Assembly (NCBI GenBank): GCA_913778765.1
Contig: CAJYXO010000100.1
Span: 62,001-126,000, forward strand
From: an uncultured Massilia sp.
Lineage (GTDB): Bacteria; Pseudomonadota; Gammaproteobacteria; Burkholderiales; Burkholderiaceae_D
Reading direction: 5' to 3'
Length of the DNA stretch: 64,000 nt
In this document: positions 31,249 through 39,350 of the stretch, piece by piece
Layout: every line of letters begins with the position of its first letter
Position numbering within the stretch: position 1 is the first letter of the stretch
The notes under the pieces: model-generated
What the model was told of the DNA's origin: nothing
Seen by the model: the letters and a program-made list of their open reading frames with translations, nothing else
Databases searched by the model: none
Made by a program: the position numbers and the translations under genes

Positions 31249-31748
31249 TTGATGCTGGCCTGCAGGGCGTCGACGGCCTGCTTGTGCCTGGTGACGGTCT
31301 CGAGCTCCTTGCCGGCGAAGCGCTTCAGGTCAGGATCGGATGTCTTTTTCATCTCTTCCTTCTGTTCCTTGATATCGTCCTTGTGGTCCTTCGCCTCGTA
31401 CTTCACGTACTCGCGGTCGAAGTCCTTGCCGGACAGCTTTTCCAGCCTGGCGGCTTCCCTGCCTTGCTCGCCGCTGACCGTGTCGGGCAGCTTCACCTTC
31501 TTCTGGGCGGCGAGCGCCTGGAGTTCCTTCAGATCCTTGCCGTGGTCGGCCACCATCTGCCTGCCGTAGTTCTTCACGCCTTCGTCGCCGGCGCGCTGCT
31601 CCGCCAGGGCGCCGAGCTTCACTTCGGACATCAGCCCCTGGGCCGATTCGTTCATGTACTTGAGATCGCTTTTGCTGAGGTCCGCGGCGGCGCCCGCATG
31701 GGCCGCGGTGAACCCCGCCAGCATCATCAGGCCAACGAATGCTTTCAT
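31245..31748 (-). CDS. DUF4142 domain protein, secreted
   Basis: Signal peptide; LKYMNESAQGLMSEVKLGALAEQRAGDEGVKNYGRQMVADHGKDLKELQALA. Confidence 0.85.
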   Translation of the reverse strand: MKAFVGLMMLAGFTAAHAGAAADLSKSDLKYMNESAQGLMSEVKLGALAEQRAGDEGVKNYGRQMVADHGKDLKELQALAAQKKVKLPDTVSGEQGREAARLEKLSGKDFDREYVKYEAKDHKDDIKEQKEEMKKTSDPDLKRFAGKELETVTRHKQAVDALQASIK

Positions 31749-31810
31749 GTTCGCGCTCCTTCGATGTCGAAAACCTCACGGTATCACGACAAGCGAAGCG
31801 CGGCCGTTCG

Positions 31811-33802
31811 CTATCGCTGCCACACCAGTTTGATGCCCACCGTGCGCGGCACTTCGCTGCCGTACTGCGGAGCCCCATACTCCCGGTGCCCGCCGTTCAG
31901 GTTCGCACCGGTCACCGACAGCTCCATCCCCGGCGCGAAACGCCAGCCGAAGCGCAGGTCGACCGCCGTGTAGCCGGGCACTTGCGGCAGGCCGGTGGCG
32001 CCGACGCGGCGCACCGCCAACTCCAGCTCGCGCGCGGCATCGATGGCATGGCTGGCGCGCAGCTGGGCCGTGTAGGCCGGGTCGCGGCCGGTGGTCGCCA
32101 GGCTGCCGGTATCGTTGCTGCCCGGTTTCAGGCTGAATTCCTCGTGCAGCGCGGTGGCGCCGGCCGACAGGCGCCAGGCATCGCTCACCTGCATGCTGCC
32201 CCAGGCTTCGATGCCATGGGCCTGGCCTTCCATCAGGTTGCCGAACACGATGCTGGCGCCGCCCGGATCGAGATCGAGGGTGCGCAGGTGGTCGTACAGG
32301 TTGCGGAAGGCCGTCACCGAATACGACAGGCCCTGCCCGGCCTGGCCGCGGTAGCCCAGCTCGAACACGCGCGCCACCTCGGTGCGGACCTGGGGACCGC
32401 CGGCCAGGATGTAGGGCGGTGCGCCGGGCACGAAGGCGTCGACGTCCAGGCGCGAAGGCGCGCGCACGGTGCGCGAGGCGGCGGCCCAGAGCGAATGCAG
32501 CGGCGACAGGCGCCAGGACAGGCGCAGGGTCGGCAGGAACTCCCCGCCCGTATAGGGATTGCGCTCGTAGCGCGCGCCGCCGGTCAGGCGCAGGTCGTCG
32601 CGCAGCGCGATCTCGTCCTGGGCGAACAGGCTGGCCCACGCCTGCCTGCTGCTTTCCGGCAGGAAGGCCACGAAGCGGCTGTTGTCGACATGGTCCCAGC
32701 TGTAACGGTATTCGGCGCCCCACACGATGGCGTGCCTGCCCAGCGGCGCCAGGGCATGCTGGAACTGGATGTCGGCGATGTCGACCGAATCGGTGAAGGT
32801 CGGCGGCACCCTGCGGTAGCGCGTGTCGTAGGACGCCTGCAGCGACAGGCCGGCGCCGCCGTCGAGCGCGCGCGCCCAGCGTCCGCTGAGGTTGGCGCCG
32901 TGGGTGTCGATGTCGTCGATGCCGGCGCCGCCGCCGGGCGTCACGATCACGCCGGGCGCCGGTTGGCCCTGCTGTCCGCGCCAGGCATTGCCGTTGACGC
33001 TGAAGCGGTCGTCAGCGCGCTCCCAGTCGGCGCGGAAGCCCACCTGGCTCTTTTCCCAGGCATCGTCGATGCGCGCGCCGGTCTCGAGCTCGCTGTGGCC
33101 GGCGCCGAATACCTTGCCGTAGACGCGCCAGTCGGCGCCCGGGCCGCCGCCGCCATGGCGGAACGCGGCCTGGGCGCCGTCGCTGTCGCCGCGCAGCATG
33201 AGCAGGTCGCCCTGGGTTCCGGCCGCATGGCGGGTGATGATGTTGATGACGCCGTTCACGGCGTTCACGCCCCACAGCGTGCCGCCGGGACCGCTGATCA
33301 CTTCGATGCGCTCGACGTCTTCCAGCATCACGTCGGGCTCGTCCCAGAACACGCCGGAGAACAGCGGCGAATACACGGAGCGTCCGTCGATCATCACCAG
33401 CAGCTTGTTGGCGGGGCTGTTGCTGGTGCCGTTCAGGCCGCGCGCCGAGATGGCGTAGTCGGTATTGTCGGCGCGCGCCACGTTCAGGTTGGGCGCCAGG
33501 CGCAGCGCTTCCGGCAGGCTGCGGCTGCCGGCGCGGCGGATGTCGTCGGCAGTGATCACGAACACCGAGGCCGGCGCATCCTGCAGGCGCTCGGGCCGCC
33601 TGGAGACCGAGGTGACATCGATGTTGGCCAACTCCTCGATCGAGAGGTCGGCGAATTCGGCCGCCTGCCGCTGGTTGTCGCGGGCGCTATCGTTCTCCTC
33701 CGCGGACACGGCGCCCGCCGGCGCCATCCCGATCAGCAGCGGGAGCAGCCGCGGCAGCAGGCGGAGCGCGAACCGGGCGCGGCCGAAGGCAGGCGGGGTC
33801 AT
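31811..33802 (-). CDS. TonB-dependent outer-membrane receptor
   Basis: Plug DLSIEELANIDVTSVSRRPERLQDAPASVFVITADDIRRAGSRSLPEALRLAPNLNVARADNTDYAISARGLNG; C-terminal beta-barrel. Confidence 0.92.
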   Translation of the reverse strand: MTPPAFGRARFALRLLPRLLPLLIGMAPAGAVSAEENDSARDNQRQAAEFADLSIEELANIDVTSVSRRPERLQDAPASVFVITADDIRRAGSRSLPEALRLAPNLNVARADNTDYAISARGLNGTSNSPANKLLVMIDGRSVYSPLFSGVFWDEPDVMLEDVERIEVISGPGGTLWGVNAVNGVINIITRHAAGTQGDLLMLRGDSDGAQAAFRHGGGGPGADWRVYGKVFGAGHSELETGARIDDAWEKSQVGFRADWERADDRFSVNGNAWRGQQGQPAPGVIVTPGGGAGIDDIDTHGANLSGRWARALDGGAGLSLQASYDTRYRRVPPTFTDSVDIADIQFQHALAPLGRHAIVWGAEYRYSWDHVDNSRFVAFLPESSRQAWASLFAQDEIALRDDLRLTGGARYERNPYTGGEFLPTLRLSWRLSPLHSLWAAASRTVRAPSRLDVDAFVPGAPPYILAGGPQVRTEVARVFELGYRGQAGQGLSYSVTAFRNLYDHLRTLDLDPGGASIVFGNLMEGQAHGIEAWGSMQVSDAWRLSAGATALHEEFSLKPGSNDTGSLATTGRDPAYTAQLRASHAIDAARELELAVRRVGATGLPQVPGYTAVDLRFGWRFAPGMELSVTGANLNGGHREYGAPQYGSEVPRTVGIKLVWQR

Positions 33803-34072
33803 CGATTTTCCGTGGAAATATTCATGTCCGAAAATTATCATTTATAAATCGATCTCGTCGATATTTTACCTTCGCCCCGGCCAAACTGCCCTGTTCGAGG
33901 ACTAACGTGCGCCGGGTGCGCCATCGGCGAGCCCGGATTGTGCCGCCTGCTGAACAATGTTATCCGTACAGCTGTCTTCCTTGCAGCTGATGGAATCGTT
34001 AAAGTACCGGCATCGAGTCGAGCCCTTTGGTAAGATTATGTTTCAAATAAGCACATATTGACGGAGCACGGC

Positions 34073-34621
34073 ATGCAGGCACAGAAGGCAGAGCGCTACA
34101 CCACGACCGCGATCGTCCTGCACTGGCTGATCGCCGTGCTGATCGTAGGCGCCTTCTCGCTCGGACTGGTGATGACGGACATCCCGGGCTTTTCGCCCAC
34201 CAAGCTGCGCTACTATTCCTGGCACAAATGGACCGGGGTGACGGTGATGCTGCTGGCCGTGCTGCGCCTGCTGTGGCGCCTGAAGAACCGTCCGCCGGCG
34301 CTGCTGGCCATGCCGGCCTGGCAGCGCAAGGCCGCGAACGGCCTGCATCACTTGCTGTACGTGATGATCTTCGCGGTGCCGGTTTCCGGTTATTTCTATA
34401 CGCTGGCCTCCGGCTTCCCGGTGGTCTACTTCGGCCTCTTCCAGTTGCCGGTCCTGATCGCCAAGAACCCGCCGCTGGCCGAGACCCTGAAAGGCGTGCA
34501 CTACTGGTTGAACATGCTGATGGCCGCGTTGGTGGCCGTCCACGTGCTGGCCGCCCTGAAGCACGCATTCATCGACCGCGACGGCACCCTGCGCCGCATG
34601 CTGCCCGGCCGTTCCATTTGA
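34073..34621 (+). CDS. Cytochrome b561-family protein
   Basis: AERYTTTAIVLHWLIAVLIVGAFSLGLVMTDIPG...YYSWHKWTGVTVMLLAVLRLLWRL...HVLAALKHAFIDRDGTLRRMLPGRSI. Confidence 0.93.
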   Translation: MQAQKAERYTTTAIVLHWLIAVLIVGAFSLGLVMTDIPGFSPTKLRYYSWHKWTGVTVMLLAVLRLLWRLKNRPPALLAMPAWQRKAANGLHHLLYVMIFAVPVSGYFYTLASGFPVVYFGLFQLPVLIAKNPPLAETLKGVHYWLNMLMAALVAVHVLAALKHAFIDRDGTLRRMLPGRSI

Positions 34622-34631
34622 AGGAGAAACC

Positions 34632-35183
34632 ATGACATTCCCCCGTTCCCTGGCTGGCGCCCTGCTCGGCGTCACCCTGATCGCCAGCGCCGCCCCGCTC
34701 AAGACCGACGTCGCCCACAGCAGCGTGTCGGCCGTGTTCAAGCAGATGGACGTGCCGGTCGAATCGAACTTCAAGCGTTTCAGCGCGCAAATCGACTACG
34801 ACGCCGCGCACCCCGACAAGGCCAGCGCGCGCGTCGACATCGACACCGCCAGCTTCGACATGGGCCAGGCCGACTACAACAAGGAAATCGCAAAGAAGGA
34901 ATGGTTCAATTCGGCCCAGTTCCCGAAGGCGACGTTCGTATCGACCTCGATCGCGCCGGCAGGCGGCAACAAGCTCAAGGTCACGGGCAAGCTGACCATC
35001 AAGGGCAAGACGCTTGACGTCAGCTTCCCGCTCAGCGTGAAGCCGGAAGGCGGCAAACAAGTGTTCGAAGGCCAGCTGCCGATCAAGCGCCTGGCTTTCA
35101 ACGTCGGCGAAGGCGAATGGCATGACACCAGCATGGTCGCCGATGAAGTCGTCATCAAGTTCCGCGTCGCCGCGGGACAATAA
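34632..35183 (+). CDS. YceI-family periplasmic lipocalin-like protein (copy 1)
   Basis: Signal peptide, DVAHSSVSAVFKQMDVPVESNFKRFSAQIDYDAAHPDKASARVDIDTASFDMGQ; KVTGKLTIKGKTLDVSFPL. Confidence 0.9.
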   Translation: MTFPRSLAGALLGVTLIASAAPLKTDVAHSSVSAVFKQMDVPVESNFKRFSAQIDYDAAHPDKASARVDIDTASFDMGQADYNKEIAKKEWFNSAQFPKATFVSTSIAPAGGNKLKVTGKLTIKGKTLDVSFPLSVKPEGGKQVFEGQLPIKRLAFNVGEGEWHDTSMVADEVVIKFRVAAGQ

Positions 35184-35219
35184 ACCTAGTCCTCATCTCA
35201 ACCCAAGGGAACCCGTCAC

Positions 35220-35792
35220 ATGAAACTGAAGAACCTCAGCATCGCCCTGCTGGCCGCCGCCATGGCGACCGGCGCCTTCGCCGCCGACACCTACAAGATC
35301 GACTCGTCGCATACCTACCCGAGCTTCGAAGCCGACCACTTCGGCGGCCTGTCGGTCTGGCGCGGCAAGTTCAACAAGACCGAAGGCAGCATCGTGGTGG
35401 ACCGCGCCGCCAAGACCGGCAATGTCGACATCGTCATCGACACCACCACCATCGACTTCGGCAACGACAAGCTGAACGAGCACGCGAAGAAGGCGGAGAT
35501 GTTTGACGTCGCCAAGTTCCCGACCGCGACCTACAAGGGCAAGCTGGTGTTCAACGGCGACAACCCGGCCACCGTCAACGGCGAACTGACCCTGCACGGC
35601 GTGACCAAGCCGGTGACCCTCACCATCAACAAGTTCAAGTGCATCCAGCACCCGATGCTGAAGCGCGAAGTGTGCGGCGCCGACGCCTCGGCCACCTTCA
35701 ACCGCAGCGACTTCGGCGTGGCCTACGGCACCCAGATGGGCTTCAATCCGGAAGTCAAGCTGGCGATCCAGGTGGAAGCCGTCAAGCAGTAA
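35220..35792 (+). CDS. YceI-family periplasmic lipocalin-like protein (copy 2)
   Basis: [82 protein letters not shown]. Confidence 0.95.
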   Translation: MKLKNLSIALLAAAMATGAFAADTYKIDSSHTYPSFEADHFGGLSVWRGKFNKTEGSIVVDRAAKTGNVDIVIDTTTIDFGNDKLNEHAKKAEMFDVAKFPTATYKGKLVFNGDNPATVNGELTLHGVTKPVTLTINKFKCIQHPMLKREVCGADASATFNRSDFGVAYGTQMGFNPEVKLAIQVEAVKQ

Positions 35793-35808
35793 TCTTTGAC
35801 CGGATGGT

Positions 35809-35846
35809 AAAAAAACCTCGGCGCCTTGCGGCGCCGAGGTTTTTTT
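35809..35846. terminator. Bidirectional intrinsic terminator between yceI and the glycine-zipper gene
   Basis: AAAAAA-CCTCGGCGCC-TTGC-GGCGCCGAGG-TTTTTTT; perfect 10-bp stem. Confidence 0.93.
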
Positions 35847-35859
35847 CATTTAAAACAGA

Positions 35860-37359
35860 TTAACGGCCGTCGCGGTCGAAGTCGCCCGGCATGGCGCGCT
35901 CGACCTTGTCCCAGGCGGCGCGGCTGGACGCCTTGGCCTGCTCCCACGACAGGCGCGAATGGCCCTTCACGCGATCCCATTCGTCGGCCATGTGCGGCTC
36001 GGCCAGGTCGTAGGACGGGTAGCGGCGGGCGTTGTTGTAGCCCAGCGCGTAGGCCGGCGAGTAGTCGTCGTAGGTGTAGCCCGGGGTGTAACCCGGCTGG
36101 GTCTGGTAGTTGGCGCGCCAGTAGTTGTCTTCCTCGGTCGGGTTGACCAGGTGACCGGCGCCTTTGCCCAGCGCACCGCCGGCGATGCCGCCGATCGCCG
36201 CGCCGGCCGCCATGCCGACCGGACCGCCGACCGCGCCCAGCGCCGCACCGGCAGCCGCGCCGCCGCCCGCGCCGACGCCGCCGGCCAGGTTGTGCTCATG
36301 CAGTTGGTCGCCCGCTTTCGGGTTCACGACTTCGCCCGCGCCCTTGCCGGCCAGGTCGCCGGCAATGCCGCCTGCGACGGCGCCGGCCACCGCGCCGATC
36401 GGGCCGCCCGCGGCGCCGATCGCTGCGCCGGCCATCGCGCCGCCGGCAGCGCCGGTGCCCTGGGCCAGGTTGTGTTCATGCAGGCGGTCTTCCGCATGCG
36501 GATTCACCACTTCGCCCGCGCCACGGCCGGCAGCGCCGCCGGCCAGGCCGCCGATCGCGGCGCCGGCAGCCATGCCGATCGGACCGGCCACCGCGCCCGC
36601 GGCAGCGCCCATCGCGGCGCCGGCGCCGGCGCCCACGCCCTTGGCCATGTAGTGTTCGCCCAGGTCGTCGCCCGCTTTCGGGTTCACGACTTCGCCGACG
36701 CCCTTGCCGGCCATGCCGCCGGTGATGCCGCCGATCGCGGCGCCCGCCAGGGTGCCGATCGGACCGGCAGCCGAGCCGATCGCTGCACCGGTCGCTGCGC
36801 CGGCCAGTGCGCCGACGCCGGTGCCGATCACGTGCGAGCCGCCGTTGTCGGTAAAGGACTTGTTGATGTATTCGACGTCGTCGTCCGAGCGCGGAGTCAC
36901 GCCCATCACGATACCGCCCTGGTTGATGCCTTCTTCATAGTGCTTGACGCGCTCTTCCGGAATGCCGGCGCCGATCAGTGCGCCGATCAGGCCGCCGGTG
37001 ATGCCGCCGGCGCCCGCGCCGGCCAGGCCGGCTGCCAGCGGACCGGCAACTACCAGGCCCACGCCCGGCAGGACCAGGGTGGTGCCCAGGGCGGCGACGC
37101 CGGCCAGCACGGCGCCGATGGTGCCGCCGATGCCGGCGCCGATGCCGGCGCCTTCGGCTGCCTTGCTGCCCAGTTCGGTTTCGGTGTCATTGAAGTGGGT
37201 CTTGCGGGTCGAGTCCGACATCATCAGGTTGACGTCGTCCTTGGTATAGCCGCGGGTCGAGATGGCGTTGTAGGCGCGTTCGGCGCTGGCGCGGTCCGGG
37301 AACAGGCCGGTAACCATACGATTCTGGGTGTTTTGCTTGTCGGTATCGAAAATGCTCAT
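35860..37359 (-). CDS. Stress-type protein with N-terminal General-stress-protein-17M-like domain and tandem glycine-zipper modules
   Basis: ATG at 37359: MSIFDTDKQNTQNRMVTGLFPDRASAERAYNAISTRGYTKDDVNLMMSDSTRK...; then repeated GxGxxxGAxxGxxxGPIGxxAGAxxGGxxGxxxGKGxGEVVNPKAxDxLxEHNL units. Confidence 0.85.
   Translation of the reverse strand: MSIFDTDKQNTQNRMVTGLFPDRASAERAYNAISTRGYTKDDVNLMMSDSTRKTHFNDTETELGSKAAEGAGIGAGIGGTIGAVLAGVAALGTTLVLPGVGLVVAGPLAAGLAGAGAGGITGGLIGALIGAGIPEERVKHYEEGINQGGIVMGVTPRSDDDVEYINKSFTDNGGSHVIGTGVGALAGAATGAAIGSAAGPIGTLAGAAIGGITGGMAGKGVGEVVNPKAGDDLGEHYMAKGVGAGAGAAMGAAAGAVAGPIGMAAGAAIGGLAGGAAGRGAGEVVNPHAEDRLHEHNLAQGTGAAGGAMAGAAIGAAGGPIGAVAGAVAGGIAGDLAGKGAGEVVNPKAGDQLHEHNLAGGVGAGGGAAAGAALGAVGGPVGMAAGAAIGGIAGGALGKGAGHLVNPTEEDNYWRANYQTQPGYTPGYTYDDYSPAYALGYNNARRYPSYDLAEPHMADEWDRVKGHSRLSWEQAKASSRAAWDKVERAMPGDFDRDGR
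36106..36825 (-). repeat. Four tandem 180-bp (60-aa) glycine-zipper repeats
   Basis: Copies at about 36825..36646, 36645..36466, 36465..36286 and 36285..36106 (last one diverges after LVNPTEEDNYW). Confidence 0.85.
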
Positions 37360-37631
37360 GGTGTCTGTCCTCTCAAGGTCGGTGTACTGAATATGTCTTG
37401 CTGTATTTGGTATTGCGTCTGACAACAGTACGCCTGCCCATCTGCGCGCTTCTGTTCGCTGACGCACCCTACCTGCACCATTCCGTTCATCAAAAGAACG
37501 CTGCACCACTTTGCGCGTCTAACGTTCGTTGCCGCACCGACCCGGGTACGTACGGATCACTAGACTTTGTTCCATGGCCTCGGCAATCAATTGGCCTGGA
37601 GTATGTTTTTCCAACTTGAGGAGGAATCAAC

Positions 37632-37901
37632 ATGTTATTCATTATCTGGATCGTTGTCGGTGGTATTCTCGGCTGGCTCGCCAGCATGGTCATGAAAACG
37701 GACGCTGAGCAAGGCATGATTCTCAATGTCGTGGTCGGTATCGTTGGTGCCTTCCTGGGTGGCTGGCTGCTGTCGCCGCTGTTTGGCACCGGCACCATCA
37801 ACTCGAATGACTTCAGCGTTTCGTCCCTGCTGGTTTCCTTCCTGGGCGCCGTCATCCTGCTGGCCATCGTGAATCTGCTGCGTCGCGGCCGCGCACGTTA
37901 A
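37632..37901 (+). CDS. GlsB/YeaQ/YmgE family stress-response membrane protein
   Basis: MLFIIWIVVGGILGWLASMVMKTDAEQGMILNVVVGIVGAFLGGWLLSPLFG. Confidence 0.93.
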   Translation: MLFIIWIVVGGILGWLASMVMKTDAEQGMILNVVVGIVGAFLGGWLLSPLFGTGTINSNDFSVSSLLVSFLGAVILLAIVNLLRRGRAR

Positions 37902-37920
37902 TCGGTGCTTATGCCCGGCT

Positions 37921-37954
37921 AAAACCAACGCTCTCCATAGCGTTGGTTTTTTTT
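37921..37954 (+). terminator. Intrinsic terminator after glsB-like gene
   Basis: AAAA-CCAACGCT-CTCCAT-AGCGTTGG-TTTTTTTT. Confidence 0.9.
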
Positions 37955-37971
37955 ATGTCCAAAATCTGCTC

Positions 37972-39249
37972 ATGCGTATAAAACGTCCTATGGTTGCATT
38001 GATCGCCTGCATCGCCACGATCGTGGCAGGCTTGCTTCTGCTCAACTTCATGCCAACCGAAAAGAAGATCGAGACCCAGCTCACCCGTCTCTACGACACC
38101 GACGATCCACAGTTCCGCCGCTCCCTCGGCGTGCTGCTCGGCCCGCCTCTGGTCGAAGGCAACAAGGTCGAGGTTCTGGTCAATGGTGACCAGATCTTCC
38201 CCGCCATGCTGAAGGCGATCCGGGAAGCGAAAAAGACGATCACCTTCGAGACCTATATTTATTGGTCGGAAACGATCGGCAAGGAATTCGCCGACGCCTT
38301 GGCCGAACGCGCGCGCGCCGGCGTCAAGGTGCACCTGATGCTCGACTACATCGGCAGCCTGAAAATGGACGACGCCTCGATGGAGTCGCTGAAGAGAGCC
38401 GGCGTGCAGCTGCACCGCTACCACAAGCCGGTGTGGTGGAAGCTGGCGCGCCTGAACAACCGCACCCACCGCAAGCTCTTGATCGTCGACGGCCGCATCG
38501 GTTTCACGGGCGGCGTCGGCATCGCCGACAAATGGCGCGGCAACGGCCAGGACGAAGACCACTGGCGCGACACCCATTTCCGGGTCGAGGGCCCGGTGGT
38601 CGGCCAGATGCAGGCCGTGTTCAACGACAACTGGACCAAGGCCACCGGCAAGGTGCTGGATGGCGCGGATTACTTCCCGGCGCTCACACCGCAGGGCGAT
38701 TCGCCGGCGCAGATGTTCTCCAGCTCCATTACCGGCGGCGGCGAGAGCATGCACCTGATGTACCTGATGGCGATCACCGCCGCGCGCCACACGATCCACC
38801 TGTCGAATTCCTATTTCGTGCCGGACGAGCTGGCGGTGAAGGCGCTGGTCGCGGCGGCCAAGCGCGGCGTCGAAGTGCGCATCATCACGCCCGGCAAGAT
38901 CATCGATTCGGACGTGGTGCGCGCCGCCTCGCGCGAACGCTGGGGCGAGCTGCTCGCGGCCGGCGTCAAGATGGCCGAGTACCAGCCGACCATGTACCAC
39001 GTGAAGTCGCTGGTAGTCGATTCGCTGCTGGTCTCGGTGGGCTCGACCAACTTCGACAACCGCTCGTTCAGCCTGAACGACGAGGCCAACCTGAACGTGC
39101 TCGACCCGGTGTTCGCCAAGGAACAGGAAGCGATCTTCGAACGCGACTGGCTGCAGGCAAAACCAGTTTCGCTGCAGCAATGGGAAAACCGCCCGCTGCA
39201 CGACAAGGCGGCGGGCAAGCTGGCGGACCTGATCGGCGCCCAGCTGTAA
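37972..39249 (+). CDS. Phospholipase D-superfamily cardiolipin synthase
   Basis: Two HKD-type motifs: THRKLLIVDGRIGFTGGVGIADKWRG and YHVKSLVVDSLLVSVGSTNFDNRS. Confidence 0.92.
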   Translation: MRIKRPMVALIACIATIVAGLLLLNFMPTEKKIETQLTRLYDTDDPQFRRSLGVLLGPPLVEGNKVEVLVNGDQIFPAMLKAIREAKKTITFETYIYWSETIGKEFADALAERARAGVKVHLMLDYIGSLKMDDASMESLKRAGVQLHRYHKPVWWKLARLNNRTHRKLLIVDGRIGFTGGVGIADKWRGNGQDEDHWRDTHFRVEGPVVGQMQAVFNDNWTKATGKVLDGADYFPALTPQGDSPAQMFSSSITGGGESMHLMYLMAITAARHTIHLSNSYFVPDELAVKALVAAAKRGVEVRIITPGKIIDSDVVRAASRERWGELLAAGVKMAEYQPTMYHVKSLVVDSLLVSVGSTNFDNRSFSLNDEANLNVLDPVFAKEQEAIFERDWLQAKPVSLQQWENRPLHDKAAGKLADLIGAQL

Positions 39250-39350
39250 TGATTGGGGAAAATATGGGTTGACGGTGATTTTTCACATCCGCATACTGTC
39301 GCGAGCTCTTCGGAGCCAGTGGAGACCATTCACCCTACCGACAGATTCTG

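Noticed and set aside
36106-36825. 180-bp tandem repeats considered as CRISPR or satellite DNA
   Set aside because: Repeats are in frame with a real CDS, diverge mainly at the amino-acid-neutral level, and have no spacer structure.
38262-39272. 336-aa ORF overlapping the cardiolipin synthase gene
   Set aside because: Same-strand alternative frame of a clear PLD-family gene; composition bias only.
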